Positions 1-7,629 of a stretch of DNA of 38,889 nucleotides are shown in pieces. The DNA comes from Acidaminococcus intestini DSM 21505 (GTDB lineage: Bacteria; Bacillota; Negativicutes; Acidaminococcales; Acidaminococcaceae). A program made the translations under genes and the position numbers. Under the pieces are notes generated by a model. The model had not been told where the DNA came from, did no database searches, and saw nothing but the letters and a program-made list of their open reading frames with translations. The stretch spans positions 1 to 38,889 of the forward strand of contig NZ_AULA01000027.1 of assembly GCF_000425045.1 (NCBI RefSeq), written 5' to 3'. Within the stretch, counting starts at the first letter, position 1; each line of letters opens with the position of its first letter.

Positions 1-278
1 TACAAAAGACTATAGCTCATACCATATTGACAGGCGACAGCCATCATTGACTGTCCGGCATTTACTTGTGAAACCAATTCAAGTTTCTCCTCTGGGGACC
101 ATGCCTTGTAATGTGCTTTGTGACACAATGCTTCCGGTCCGCCAGCCTGTTCGATACGATTCCAAGTACGAATCTTGTTACGAAAATTTGCTGTTTTAAT
201 TCCTTTAGGTGTTTTTACCCACTTACCTTGACGATAAAGTTCTACACACATCAGCTTAAATTCAGTCGTATAACGCAA
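1..278 (-). CDS. IS3-family transposase OrfA (helix-turn-helix protein), N-terminal part
   Basis: This is the first ~92 codons of the DNA-binding OrfA subunit of an IS3-type transposase; the gene runs off the left edge. The protein begins with RYTTEFKLMCVELYRQGKWV, followed by a segment that includes FRNKIRTWNRIEQAGG, then WSPEEKLELVSQV and a second helix-turn-helix around GQSMMAVACQYGMS. Two such domains are the usual layout of IS150-like OrfA. The start is a TTG at 278, chosen because AAGGAGG lies seven bases upstream; no ATG is available. OrfA and OrfB are normally joined by -1 frameshifting, but that site is not in view. The ribosome-binding site lies in one arm of a hairpin (281-318). 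Confidence 0.75.
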   Translation of the reverse strand, partial: MRYTTEFKLMCVELYRQGKWVKTPKGIKTANFRNKIRTWNRIEQAGGPEALCHKAHYKAWSPEEKLELVSQVNAGQSMMAVACQYGMSYSLL

Positions 279-280
279 AA

Positions 281-318
281 TGTACCCTCCTTACTGGGTG
301 TCCAGTAAAGAGGGTACA
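281..318 (-). repeat. Inverted repeat at IS terminus covering the transposase RBS
   Basis: Two 17-base arms separated by four bases (ACAC on the minus strand) pair along their full length, with one U-G wobble. The outer arm is the IS terminus. The inner arm contains AAGGAGG, the ribosome-binding site of the OrfA gene starting at 278. RNA entering from outside the element would fold this hairpin and hide the site. Confidence 0.7.
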
Positions 319-876
319 TTTCAAGGAAACGGTTCTTTTAAAGACTATATCAAAGGTCTTTATATGGCGTCGGCCCAAAAGGCACTGGACCAAGGCGTCA
401 ACGTGTCAAAAACGGATTGGATTCAAGTAAGCGATGGAAAAGTCGTTGATATGGATCTATCCCTTTATGCCCTTCTTGCAACGAGACTTAAAGCAGCACC
501 GGCCTTCGATAAACTGGATAGTTCCGCTCCCGAAAATGATGAATTTGGCACGTCGGACGGCACGCCGCGCCACTTCACCCGTTTTTCCATGGACCATCGC
601 ACGGACCTTCGCTCCATGGTACCAGATAAGGAAGCACGCCTGATCAACCCCGTTTCCTTCCTTCAGGAAAAGGAAGGAAAAGCGGCACCGCACTGGCGGA
701 TCCGTCATGGCAGCCTCGATCGGGATACTGCTCTTGCCATTCCTGCTGAACTTGCCTTACTGCTTCAAAAACGCGGCAAGGACGTTAATTTTGAAGTAGC
801 TTGGGGAAAAGGTCATGCAGGAGATTATGACCTGTCAGAACTGTTTGATTGGCTGGATGGAATCTGCCGCTCGTAA
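319..876 (+). pseudogene. C-terminal fragment of a subtype-B tannase-like esterase, cut by the IS
   Basis: About 185 codons remain of an alpha/beta-hydrolase resembling bacterial subtype-B tannases, which are usually around 450-500 residues or longer. The reading frame is open from the IS edge at 319 to a stop at 874-876 and has no start of its own; the apparent upstream ATG at 280 lies inside the IS. The fragment keeps WRIRHGSLDRDTALAI, where the family's catalytic Asp lies in a DRD context, and GKGHAGDYDL, which carries the catalytic His. The nucleophile Ser and oxyanion region would be in the missing N-terminal part, probably on the far side of the IS. The product is presumed inactive. Subfamily is by recollection of motifs; a related acyl hydrolase is the main alternative. 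Confidence 0.65.
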
Positions 877-913
877 TTTCACGTACCCCTTAGGAATGAA
901 AACAGCCCTATAT

Positions 914-959
914 AAAAAACGGAAGAAAGTGGAGAAATCCCCTTTCTTCCGTTTTTTTT
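914..959 (+). terminator. Rho-independent terminator after the esterase fragment
   Basis: The stem CGGAAGAAAG / CTTTCTTCCG (920-929 and 942-951) is preceded by six A and followed by eight T. It can act for the plus-strand esterase remnant, and the A-run makes it potentially bidirectional. Confidence 0.85.
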
Positions 960-1035
960 ATGATCAAAAGTCTTGATTTTAAGGAAACGATCTCTTGCCA
1001 TTAGCCTTTTTCCATATAGTACCGGCGGCAGCCAT

Positions 1036-1083
1036 TGAAAAGGGTGGACGGAAAAGAATCATGCGTTCTTTCCCGCCACCTTA
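1036..1083 (-). terminator. Possible terminator downstream of the 1146-2342 aminotransferase
   Basis: On the minus strand a long imperfect hairpin (AAGGTGG-CGGGAAA-GAA pairing with TTCTTTTCCGTCCACCC) ends in CTTTTC. It has bulges and only a short T-run, so it is weaker than the other terminators here. The rest of 960-1145 shows nothing recognisable. Confidence 0.4.
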
Positions 1084-1145
1084 TTACAACGGCCTTTTTA
1101 GGTTGTGTTCATAGCTCCCGCCATGCTGCGGCACGCAGATGCGCC

Positions 1146-2342
1146 TTACAGAGTCCGTCCTGGATACTGTTTCAAGCCTTCGGCAAGGATATGCATGGCT
1201 TTTTTGAGGTCTTCACAGTTGAGGACGTAAGCAATGCGGCATTCGTCGCGGCCCCGGTCCGGAGAAGATACATAGAAGCCATTTCCTGGCGTAATCATGA
1301 CCGTTTCATTATCGATGGCAAAATCGGTGAGGAGCCATTGGGCAAACTTTTCGATGTTGTCAACAGGCAATTTGACCATGACATAAAAAGCCCCTTTCGG
1401 TTCGGACGAAATGACGCCAGGCATAGCAGAGAGGGCTTCCTTCAGGGTATCGCGGCGGCGCGTATATTCATTGCGCACCTCTTCCCAATAAGAAGCCGGT
1501 GTCGTATAAAGCCCCGTTGCCCCGGCCTGATCCAATTGGGAAACAGAAAGACGTGCCTGGCAGCATTTAAGGAGCTGGGCACTGAGTTCCTTGTTCTTGG
1601 TCATCACGCAGCCAATCCGGGCCCCACACGCACTGTAGCGTTTAGAAACAGAATCGATCATGATAAGGTGCTCTGCCAGTTCCGGCATGGTGCCAAAGCT
1701 CTTATATTCGCCATCATAGACAAATTCACGATAAACTTCATCGGCAATAAGGGCAAGGTCATGTTTGCGGACGATGCGGCTGATAAGAGCCATTTCCTGT
1801 TCCGTATAAATGACGCCCGTCGGGTTTCCTGGGTTTGAAATCAGAATGGCCCGCGTCCGGGAATTGATGTGCTTTTCGATCTCGGCTTCACTGGGCAGGT
1901 GGTACCCATCGTGTGCTGACGTGGGAACGCCGCTGATTTCAACATTATAAGCACCGACAAAGCTCTTATAGTTGGCATAAAAAGGTTCAAACATAAGGAT
2001 GTTGTCGCCAGGATCGCAGGTCGTCATGACGGCAAAGGCAATGGCTTCGCTGCCGCCATTGGTTACATAGATGTCATCTAGATTGTAGTCCATCCCCCAG
2101 TCATGGTAATACTTCTGGATAGCCTTGATCAGGCCTTCCTGTCCCTGGGACTTACCATATTCAAGCACAGCCGGATGGAACTTTTTCACGGCGTCAAAGA
2201 AGCTGTCCGGCGTTGCAATATCAGGCTGACCAATATTCAAATGGTAGATCTTGCGTCCTGCCTTCTCTGCTGCATTGGCCATTGGTGCCAGCTTACGAAT
2301 GGGGGAAGTGGGGATTTTTTTTGTGCGTTCAGAAATATACAT
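1146..2342 (-). CDS. Pyridoxal-phosphate aminotransferase, class I/II (aspartate aminotransferase-like)
   Basis: A 398-residue fold-type I aminotransferase that moves amino groups between an amino acid and a 2-oxoacid in the cytoplasm. Visible motifs are NPGNPTG (170-176), DEVYREF (201-207) with the cofactor-binding Asp/Tyr, and SVSKRYSACGARIG (231-244), where Lys234 should form the Schiff base. An Arg in the RDECRIAYV segment near the C-terminus fits the substrate-carboxylate site. Length is normal for the family. The start ATG has AAAGGAG at good spacing. It lies 12 bases after the nucleoside kinase gene and is probably cotranscribed with it. The substrate (aspartate, alanine or aromatic) cannot be decided from sequence by eye. 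Confidence 0.88.
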   Translation of the reverse strand: MYISERTKKIPTSPIRKLAPMANAAEKAGRKIYHLNIGQPDIATPDSFFDAVKKFHPAVLEYGKSQGQEGLIKAIQKYYHDWGMDYNLDDIYVTNGGSEAIAFAVMTTCDPGDNILMFEPFYANYKSFVGAYNVEISGVPTSAHDGYHLPSEAEIEKHINSRTRAILISNPGNPTGVIYTEQEMALISRIVRKHDLALIADEVYREFVYDGEYKSFGTMPELAEHLIMIDSVSKRYSACGARIGCVMTKNKELSAQLLKCCQARLSVSQLDQAGATGLYTTPASYWEEVRNEYTRRRDTLKEALSAMPGVISSEPKGAFYVMVKLPVDNIEKFAQWLLTDFAIDNETVMITPGNGFYVSSPDRGRDECRIAYVLNCEDLKKAMHILAEGLKQYPGRTL

Positions 2343-2354
2343 GAGCCTTCTCCT

Positions 2355-4013
2355 TTACAATAAATCTCCAAATACAGAATGGCCGATGAACTCGCGAATG
2401 ATGGAGTTGTTGGGAATGGGCTCATCATCAATCGGTTCAACGATACTCAGCATACTTTTCAGTTTGGATGCCACCGTGTACTCTGCTGTATCTGGCTGGA
2501 TCCGTTCCAATAAGGGGTAAGCATACTTCTTGAAGACTGCCAGTTCGTAGATAAGGGTCGTATTAAAGAGGATGTCGGCTTCTTCACTGAAAGGAAAAAT
2601 ATATTTTTCCTCTCCGGCCCTCACCTTATGCCAATTTTGGATTGTTGTGATAGCATCGTGGGACCGGAAGAGTGAATCCCGCACCATCCGGCGCAAGAGA
2701 CGCATATCCGTTGTGGGAATCCGGTTGTAGTCATCAAAGGAAAGGGGCGTCAGGGCACTGATGTAGATCTTCATCTTTTCCCGGCGCGGTACGGATGACG
2801 AGACCGCTTCGTTGAGACCATGGATTCCTTCTACAATAAGGACACCGTCATCTCCCAACTGTTCCTTTTGGTCCCGGTAGCTCCGGGTCCCCGTGTGAAA
2901 GCTGAAATGAGGAATGGTTACAGTTTTTCCTTGAAGAAGCTCGTGAAGCTGCTCGTTGAAAAGATCCGTATCAAGGGCACCCAAGGATTCAAAATCATAA
3001 CTTCCATCAGGAAGACGCGGCGTATCCTTGCGTTCCTTGAAATAGTTATCCATGGAAATCGGGATGGGTCGCATGCCATTGACGCGCAGCTGAACGGCCA
3101 GACGCTGGGAAAAAGTTGTTTTTCCCGATGAGGATGGACCAGCAATGAGGACTAACCGAACCCCCCGCTCCTCACTGGCAATGGCATCCGCAATCTGGGC
3201 AATCTTTTTTTCATGCTGTGCTTCACAGGCCAGGATGATTTCCCGGCTGTTGCCCCGTTTGATGAACTGGTTCAGGGCAGCAACCGTCGGACAATGCAGA
3301 CGCTGCCCCATCTTTTCAGAATCGGCATAGACCGCAGCCAATTTATCCCGGCGAGCAAATGGTTCAAGGCGGTCATAGTGTCCCCTTTTTCCATAACGCA
3401 GGAGGATTCCCGACCCCATTCGGATCAGTTCAAATTCCTTAAGATAGCCCAAATGAGGCAAAAGGGGGTTCACGAAATAGGCACTCACTCCGTCCAGTTC
3501 ATAAACTGGAATCTCCACATCATCCGGCAAGGCAGACAGAAGCGGCGCCTGATCACAATAAAAACGAGGTTTTACATAGGACCAGGCTTCCTGCTTTTTC
3601 TTAAAGGAAAGCGTGATGGGGGTCTTTTCCTGGATCATAGCTTTCATCTCGGCAGCCACATCGGCCAGGTCGTAATCGCTGAGGACAATCTTATTCTTGA
3701 TGTCGCAATAAAGTGCATTGCCAAACGTATTCTGCACTTCCAGCATAACCTGCGGACGAGCTCGGTTCATGGCAGCAATAAGGACAAACAAAAAAGTGCT
3801 GATGTACGTATTATAACTCTCCACACTGTTCATATCAAGGAAACAAATTCGATCCCCTTCCTGAGGAATCATTTGCAAGGGAACTTCCCGTCCGTTCAGG
3901 ACTCCCAAGGCAATAGGAGTATCATACGCTGCCTGATAGTCAGGAGCAATGTCCACTAATGGTGTACCTTCTTGATAATTTCTTTGTTTTCCATCGGGTC
4001 CAACGAGTTGCAT
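2355..4013 (-). CDS. Nucleoside (uridine-type) kinase with N-terminal TGS/threonyl-tRNA-synthetase-like domains
   Basis: A 552-residue phosphoribulokinase/uridine kinase family protein. The N-terminus resembles a TGS domain (MQLVGPDGKQRNYQEGTPL), followed by a region like the second additional domain of threonyl-tRNA synthetase. The kinase domain then has the Walker A motif GPSSSGKTT (about 291-299) and SMDNYFKER, typical of uridine kinases. Such fusions are found in Firmicutes and Thermotoga and are annotated as nucleoside kinases; the exact substrate is uncertain. The start at 4013 is preferred because AGAAGGAG lies just upstream; an in-frame ATG 54 bases earlier would begin inside the preceding terminator. 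No promoter is evident between that terminator and the start, so expression may depend on read-through. Confidence 0.85.
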   Translation of the reverse strand: MQLVGPDGKQRNYQEGTPLVDIAPDYQAAYDTPIALGVLNGREVPLQMIPQEGDRICFLDMNSVESYNTYISTFLFVLIAAMNRARPQVMLEVQNTFGNALYCDIKNKIVLSDYDLADVAAEMKAMIQEKTPITLSFKKKQEAWSYVKPRFYCDQAPLLSALPDDVEIPVYELDGVSAYFVNPLLPHLGYLKEFELIRMGSGILLRYGKRGHYDRLEPFARRDKLAAVYADSEKMGQRLHCPTVAALNQFIKRGNSREIILACEAQHEKKIAQIADAIASEERGVRLVLIAGPSSSGKTTFSQRLAVQLRVNGMRPIPISMDNYFKERKDTPRLPDGSYDFESLGALDTDLFNEQLHELLQGKTVTIPHFSFHTGTRSYRDQKEQLGDDGVLIVEGIHGLNEAVSSSVPRREKMKIYISALTPLSFDDYNRIPTTDMRLLRRMVRDSLFRSHDAITTIQNWHKVRAGEEKYIFPFSEEADILFNTTLIYELAVFKKYAYPLLERIQPDTAEYTVASKLKSMLSIVEPIDDEPIPNNSIIREFIGHSVFGDLL

Positions 4014-4044
4014 CGAATCAGCTCCTTCTAAAGTTATCGCGTTA

Positions 4045-4080
4045 AGGAAAAAGGGGTGCTGCCTCACGCAACACCCCTTT
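4045..4080 (-). terminator. Rho-independent terminator after the 4088-5338 aminotransferase
   Basis: On the minus strand AAAGGGGTGTTGC, a five-base loop and GCAGCACCCCTTT form a 13-bp stem with one wobble, followed directly by T residues. It sits between the aromatic-type aminotransferase and the nucleoside kinase and could act as an attenuator for the latter. Confidence 0.88.
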
Positions 4081-4087
4081 GACGAAC

Positions 4088-5338
4088 TTATTCACCAACG
4101 GCATCCATGGCTTTCTTGATTTTCTTGGCCATACCGTAGATTTTACTGAGCGGTGTACAGCAAAGTCCAACACGGACACCAGCTGCAAGCGGCACACAGA
4201 AGATATTGTCTTCATGGAGCTTATTGCAGACTGCCTCCGAATCCTTTGCCGGGATGGACAGGAAGAAGCCGGAAATATAAGGCATCATCTTGAGGCCGCA
4301 TTCCTGGGCTTCCCTCGTGAAGACATCGCCCCGTTCCTGAATCATCTTATAGTAATGGTTCCGTTCTTTCTGGATATCATCCAGAAGCTTTTTGTCCTTG
4401 TAGATGGTGGCAAGCGTATCCATGGCACCGCGGTTGCAGTTGGACCAGGTGCTGCGGCTCGTAAACTTATTGACGTCCACGAATTCCTGGATCTGATCCT
4501 TGCTGGAAGAAACACCGATGAGGGCGCCGCTGCGCTGTCCATACATGGAAAAGCTCTTGGAAAGGCTGTAGCAGATCAAGACAAAAATATTTTCTGGCAA
4601 ATGGCTGAGCTTCTTGAAGATCTTGCGGACCTCTTCCCTTTCACCGGCATAGTCAATATAGGCTACATCAAGGGCAAGGACAGCCTTTTTATTTGTTCCC
4701 TTGATGGAATCTTCCAACATGTGAAGCACATTTTCAATATCTTCCGGCGTCAGGCTGAATCCTGTCGGATTATGGGCCGGCGTGTTGATGATGACAAGGA
4801 CACGGTCCTGTTTCTTGAGAAGCTCCTGTACTTTTTCCCGAAGTCCTTCCAAATTGAACCGGTGGTCTTCTGTCACCATGGGATAGGTGTCAAAATTGCG
4901 GTTCATATCGCGGCACATGGTCTTGTAAGGGCCCCAATACCAAGCGCTTGTAAGCACCGTATCACCAGGCATCGTGTAGTTCCAGATGCAGTGATGGACG
5001 GCACCGCTGCCGCCAGCGGTTGCAACTGCAGCCGTGTAGCAGCCATCCGGACGGGACTGGCCAAAACAGGCACCCTGGACAAGATCCAGGAATTCCGGGA
5101 GTCCTGTAATAGGTGCGTATCTAAACAGTTCCGCATCGGACAAACTATGATAGACTTTGGCAACCGTCGGCAGTACAACAAAATTGCCATCATTATCCAG
5201 CATCACGCCAATCGTGGAATTTGTGACCTTATCTGCGCCAATTTCCTTGATCCGATTCTGGGCCGCTTCGCTGGCACCAAAAATACGGTCCTTTGCTGAT
5301 TTCCCTTGTGCATGCGGTGCTACACAGCTGATTGACAT
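4088..5338 (-). CDS. Aspartate/aromatic amino acid aminotransferase (TyrB-like, class I)
   Basis: A 416-residue fold-type I aminotransferase of the aspartate/tyrosine branch. Motifs are TPAHNPTG (ending at 193), LDVAYIDYAG with the cofactor Asp/Tyr, and SLSKSFSMYGQRSG, in which Lys261 is the expected Schiff-base lysine and Arg269 contacts the cofactor phosphate. GQRSGAL is typical of the true AAT/TyrB subgroup and unlike the 1146-2342 enzyme, so the two are distant paralogues. The start at 5338 follows GAGGGGAGG at good spacing. The longer frame to 5425 would start only a few bases after the predicted transcript start with no binding site. It is a single-gene unit with its own promoter (5441-5469) and terminator (4045-4080). 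Confidence 0.88.
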   Translation of the reverse strand: MSISCVAPHAQGKSAKDRIFGASEAAQNRIKEIGADKVTNSTIGVMLDNDGNFVVLPTVAKVYHSLSDAELFRYAPITGLPEFLDLVQGACFGQSRPDGCYTAAVATAGGSGAVHHCIWNYTMPGDTVLTSAWYWGPYKTMCRDMNRNFDTYPMVTEDHRFNLEGLREKVQELLKKQDRVLVIINTPAHNPTGFSLTPEDIENVLHMLEDSIKGTNKKAVLALDVAYIDYAGEREEVRKIFKKLSHLPENIFVLICYSLSKSFSMYGQRSGALIGVSSSKDQIQEFVDVNKFTSRSTWSNCNRGAMDTLATIYKDKKLLDDIQKERNHYYKMIQERGDVFTREAQECGLKMMPYISGFFLSIPAKDSEAVCNKLHEDNIFCVPLAAGVRVGLCCTPLSKIYGMAKKIKKAMDAVGE

Positions 5339-5440
5339 AGAATAAATCCTCCCCTCGATGTGGGCCTTTCCGTGCCCAATCCATCTTACATGGAACTCAT
5401 TATATAACGAATATTTATAGGGCATAGCGCTCTATTGTTT

Positions 5441-5469
5441 ATTATCTCATCATTTGGGATTTTGGTCAA
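5441..5469 (-). promoter_or_regulatory. Sigma-A promoter for the 4088-5338 aminotransferase
   Basis: Minus strand: TTGACC (5469-5464), 17-base spacer, GATAAT (5446-5441). This predicts a transcript start near 5434 and a leader of about 95 bases before the ATG at 5338. Confidence 0.75.
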
Positions 5470-5613
5470 TCGTTAGGGAAATGATTCTATATCGTTACAA
5501 TTTCCGTTGCAAAGTGAACAATTTTAGTTTGAAATATCAACTTATTCCCTTTTTCGCTCCGTTTCAAGAGGGTTTCCTCCGCGTGCATGCCTTGTCCTTT
5601 TTGCTCAAAGAGT

Positions 5614-6042
5614 TCAAAAAAAAACCAAGATTTCAAAATAGCTTCCTTCTAAAGAAAGCTCGACAGTCTGTGCCATGACGCCATTTTTTTCCTTTACAGG
5701 ACCCGAACGAAGAAAAAGCAGGCGACAGCCGCTTGCCTCCCCCCATTGAGTCAGTGCCTGAAGGATTTGGGAAGTAGAACGCTCAGGAGGGACCTCTTTT
5801 TCCAAGGCCGCAAGCTGACCATAAAGACGATTTTCCCTTTCCGCGTCATAATGACGATAAAAAAACAAGACCTCCTGATTCTCTTTACGAAGCTGCTGCA
5901 GAAATCCATAACGGGGATAAAAGAATGCGCCCTCCACAAAAAGAAACATAAGAAAGGTCACGCAAAAAAGCAGGAAGGCTCCCATAAGACCTTTGGGAAG
6001 GCTTTGCTTCACAAAAAAGCAGGACTCAGTCCGTTCCATCAT
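5614..6042 (-). CDS. pilO: PilO-like type IV pilus alignment protein, frameshifted near the C-terminus
   Basis: A 142-residue open frame with a short cytoplasmic start, one membrane span (about 19-39), then a coiled, charged periplasmic segment ending LEGSYFEILVFF. This layout and its place after a PilM-PilN fusion fit PilO, the inner-membrane partner of PilN. The frame stops right after nine T residues (5624-5616). Removing one T extends it to a stop at 5487-5489, adding 42 residues that include ELFEQKGQGMHAEETLLKRS and look like the missing end of a PilO domain, for about 184 residues in all. The start overlaps pilMN by 17 bases and has GGAAGGACCC upstream. The protein is either genuinely broken, made by slippage, or affected by a sequencing error. 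Confidence 0.65.
   Translation of the reverse strand: MMERTESCFFVKQSLPKGLMGAFLLFCVTFLMFLFVEGAFFYPRYGFLQQLRKENQEVLFFYRHYDAERENRLYGQLAALEKEVPPERSTSQILQALTQWGEASGCRLLFLRSGPVKEKNGVMAQTVELSLEGSYFEILVFF
5616..5624 (-). repeat. Nine-base T homopolymer in the pilO-like gene
   Basis: On the minus strand TTGG is followed by nine T and then GAAC. It is the exact point at which the PilO-like frame is lost; eight T would restore a 42-codon extension. Confidence 0.85.
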
Positions 6043-7591
6043 GGGTCCTTCCTTTCTCCAAATGGATCAAGACAGTAAAATCAAGGGCCTTACCTGTCTT
6101 ATCCTGGCTATCTTTGCCTTCCATATCTCCCAGCGTCACTTTTTTGACCGCAGGCAAACGGGAAAGATCCTTCGTCCAAATAAACAGAGGCTGCCGCTTT
6201 CTTGTCTTTCCCCTGATTTCAAGGATGGCACCTTTGGATGAGCGGCGGTCCTCCACGCTTTCAAGAACACATTCACTGGGAAGGCTTGTGCCCAGTTCCG
6301 TCAAAAGAGTGTGCCAAGACAGCGTCCGTTTTTCCGCCTCTGAAAGAAGTTCTGTCAAAGTATGGATGCTTTGTTCCGTCCTCCGATGCTGAAAAAGCCG
6401 GTCTTTCCAAAGGGAAATCGCCCGCTTTTGCTCGAGAAGCTGCTTTTTTTCATGGACAAGGTAAAGATGAGACGAAAAAAGAAAAACGGCCAAAACGCAA
6501 GTCATAGCAGCAAGGGCCCTTGTCAAAGGCTCTATAAAACGACGAGGAAGCCACTTTTCCTTATCACGTCCGGCTTGCAGATCAAGATAATAAGGGGGAC
6601 TTCCTTTCTGTGCGGCTCCTAGAAGGGGTAGGATCTTCTGTCGGTCAAGCTTCCAGTGCGCCTGTTCAAAACGCTCTGCAGCCATGCCAAAACCGGAGCT
6701 TGGGAAATTGTGTACGGCAAGGGACGTCACTTCAGCAAGGGTGGAAAGGAAGGCGTCCTCAGCTTCCTTTTCTCCCCATACGAAAAGATCCGTAAAGGAA
6801 AGCTCCATGGCTTCATCCAAATAAGAGGTGAGATGCTTGACTTGGGATTTCCAGCGCTGAGCCTCTTCTTCCGGGGAAAGGCCAGCAGCCTTTTCCTTTT
6901 CATAATAGGGTCCATAGACTTTGGCAGATGGCAAGGTGTCCCAGGTTTCACTCGCTATGGGGAGTCCTTTTTCATAGGCAGTCAAGGTTCCACCCGTCCC
7001 TTCTCGGGAAAGAACAAGGGCCGTCCCGCGTTCCGTCTCAGGAAGGAGCCGCCCCAGGGACAGTGCCATTGGTTCAATTTTTACCAAGCAGCAGGAAAGC
7101 ATGTCTGCAAGACATTCAAAAAACTCCAGTTCCACAAGAGGCGCCGCGGCGATGAGGGCGGAAAGAGGCGATCCTTTTTTCCCCATGACTTCAAGGACTG
7201 GTCCGAAGGTTCCTTCTTCATACGGGACATACTGGAGAGCCTCCCATAATACGGCATCCTTCCACTCCTTTTCCGGCAGTTCCGGGAGTTCCAACTGAGA
7301 GAGGAACCCATCCCCATGGGAAAGGACAATAGCAAGGGCCTTCAAAGGAATGCCTTTATGCTGACAGATTTCCCGAATAAGCGCCGCCATGGCACCCGGA
7401 TCATCCCAGCGTTTCTTTCCAGATAATGGAGGGGGCAAAGCAGCCGCTGCATAACGCTGGATTTCATAGGTTTCGCTTCTTCCCTTTGCGAACGCCGCAA
7501 GACAAAGAGCTTCCTTTTGAAGGAAGAGAACCGTCATCTTTTGCGGATAGGGACGAAACAGATTAAGAAAGTAAAGCAAAATGGCATGCAT
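6026..7591 (-). CDS. PilM-PilN fusion protein of a type IV pilus/competence assembly
   Basis: A 521-residue protein that appears to join the actin-like PilM (about 1-330) with the membrane protein PilN (about 331-521). The first part has the PilM-style ELPELPEKEWKDAVLWEALQ and YVPY segment and later AALVELEF-like and MALSLGRLLPE regions. The second part has a short cytoplasmic linker, one membrane span (359-379, ALAAMTCVLAVFLFSSHLYL), a coiled coil (EKKQLLEQKRAISLWKDRLF onward) and a ferredoxin-like end. PilM normally binds the N-terminal tail of PilN, so fusion makes structural sense. The start ATG follows AAGGAGACG. The gene sits between the prepilin peptidase and the PilO-like gene. Assignment is by architecture and context; primary sequence is divergent. 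Confidence 0.7.
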   Translation of the reverse strand: MHAILLYFLNLFRPYPQKMTVLFLQKEALCLAAFAKGRSETYEIQRYAAAALPPPLSGKKRWDDPGAMAALIREICQHKGIPLKALAIVLSHGDGFLSQLELPELPEKEWKDAVLWEALQYVPYEEGTFGPVLEVMGKKGSPLSALIAAAPLVELEFFECLADMLSCCLVKIEPMALSLGRLLPETERGTALVLSREGTGGTLTAYEKGLPIASETWDTLPSAKVYGPYYEKEKAAGLSPEEEAQRWKSQVKHLTSYLDEAMELSFTDLFVWGEKEAEDAFLSTLAEVTSLAVHNFPSSGFGMAAERFEQAHWKLDRQKILPLLGAAQKGSPPYYLDLQAGRDKEKWLPRRFIEPLTRALAAMTCVLAVFLFSSHLYLVHEKKQLLEQKRAISLWKDRLFQHRRTEQSIHTLTELLSEAEKRTLSWHTLLTELGTSLPSECVLESVEDRRSSKGAILEIRGKTRKRQPLFIWTKDLSRLPAVKKVTLGDMEGKDSQDKTGKALDFTVLIHLEKGRTHDGTD

Positions 7592-7629
7592 GGGAACGTC
7601 TCCTTACAACAGGGCGTAGTGGAAAGGGA

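Larger units (their letters stand above)
1..318 (-). mobile_element. IS3-family insertion sequence, partial (one end)
   Basis: The right-hand end of an insertion sequence that continues beyond base 1. Its terminus is at about 318, where the minus strand reads TGTACCCTCTTTACTGGACA, close to the TGTAC...TGGACA ends typical of the IS150 group of IS3 elements. Inside lies the start of an orfA-type transposase gene reading away from this end. The other end and the target duplication are outside the window. The element abuts a truncated esterase gene at 319. Family assignment rests on the terminus and the OrfA sequence read by eye. Confidence 0.75.

Noticed and set aside
280-318. ATG at 280 as a true start of the esterase
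   Set aside because: It lies inside the IS terminus, and the reading frame there is the IS inverted repeat, not esterase sequence.
4079-5299. Long plus-strand open frame opposite the 4088-5338 aminotransferase
   Set aside because: It is the complement of a clear aminotransferase gene, has no ribosome-binding site and no recognisable protein; similar antisense frames at 1035-1838, 20537-21691, 22346-23284 and 29797-31014 were dropped for the same reason.
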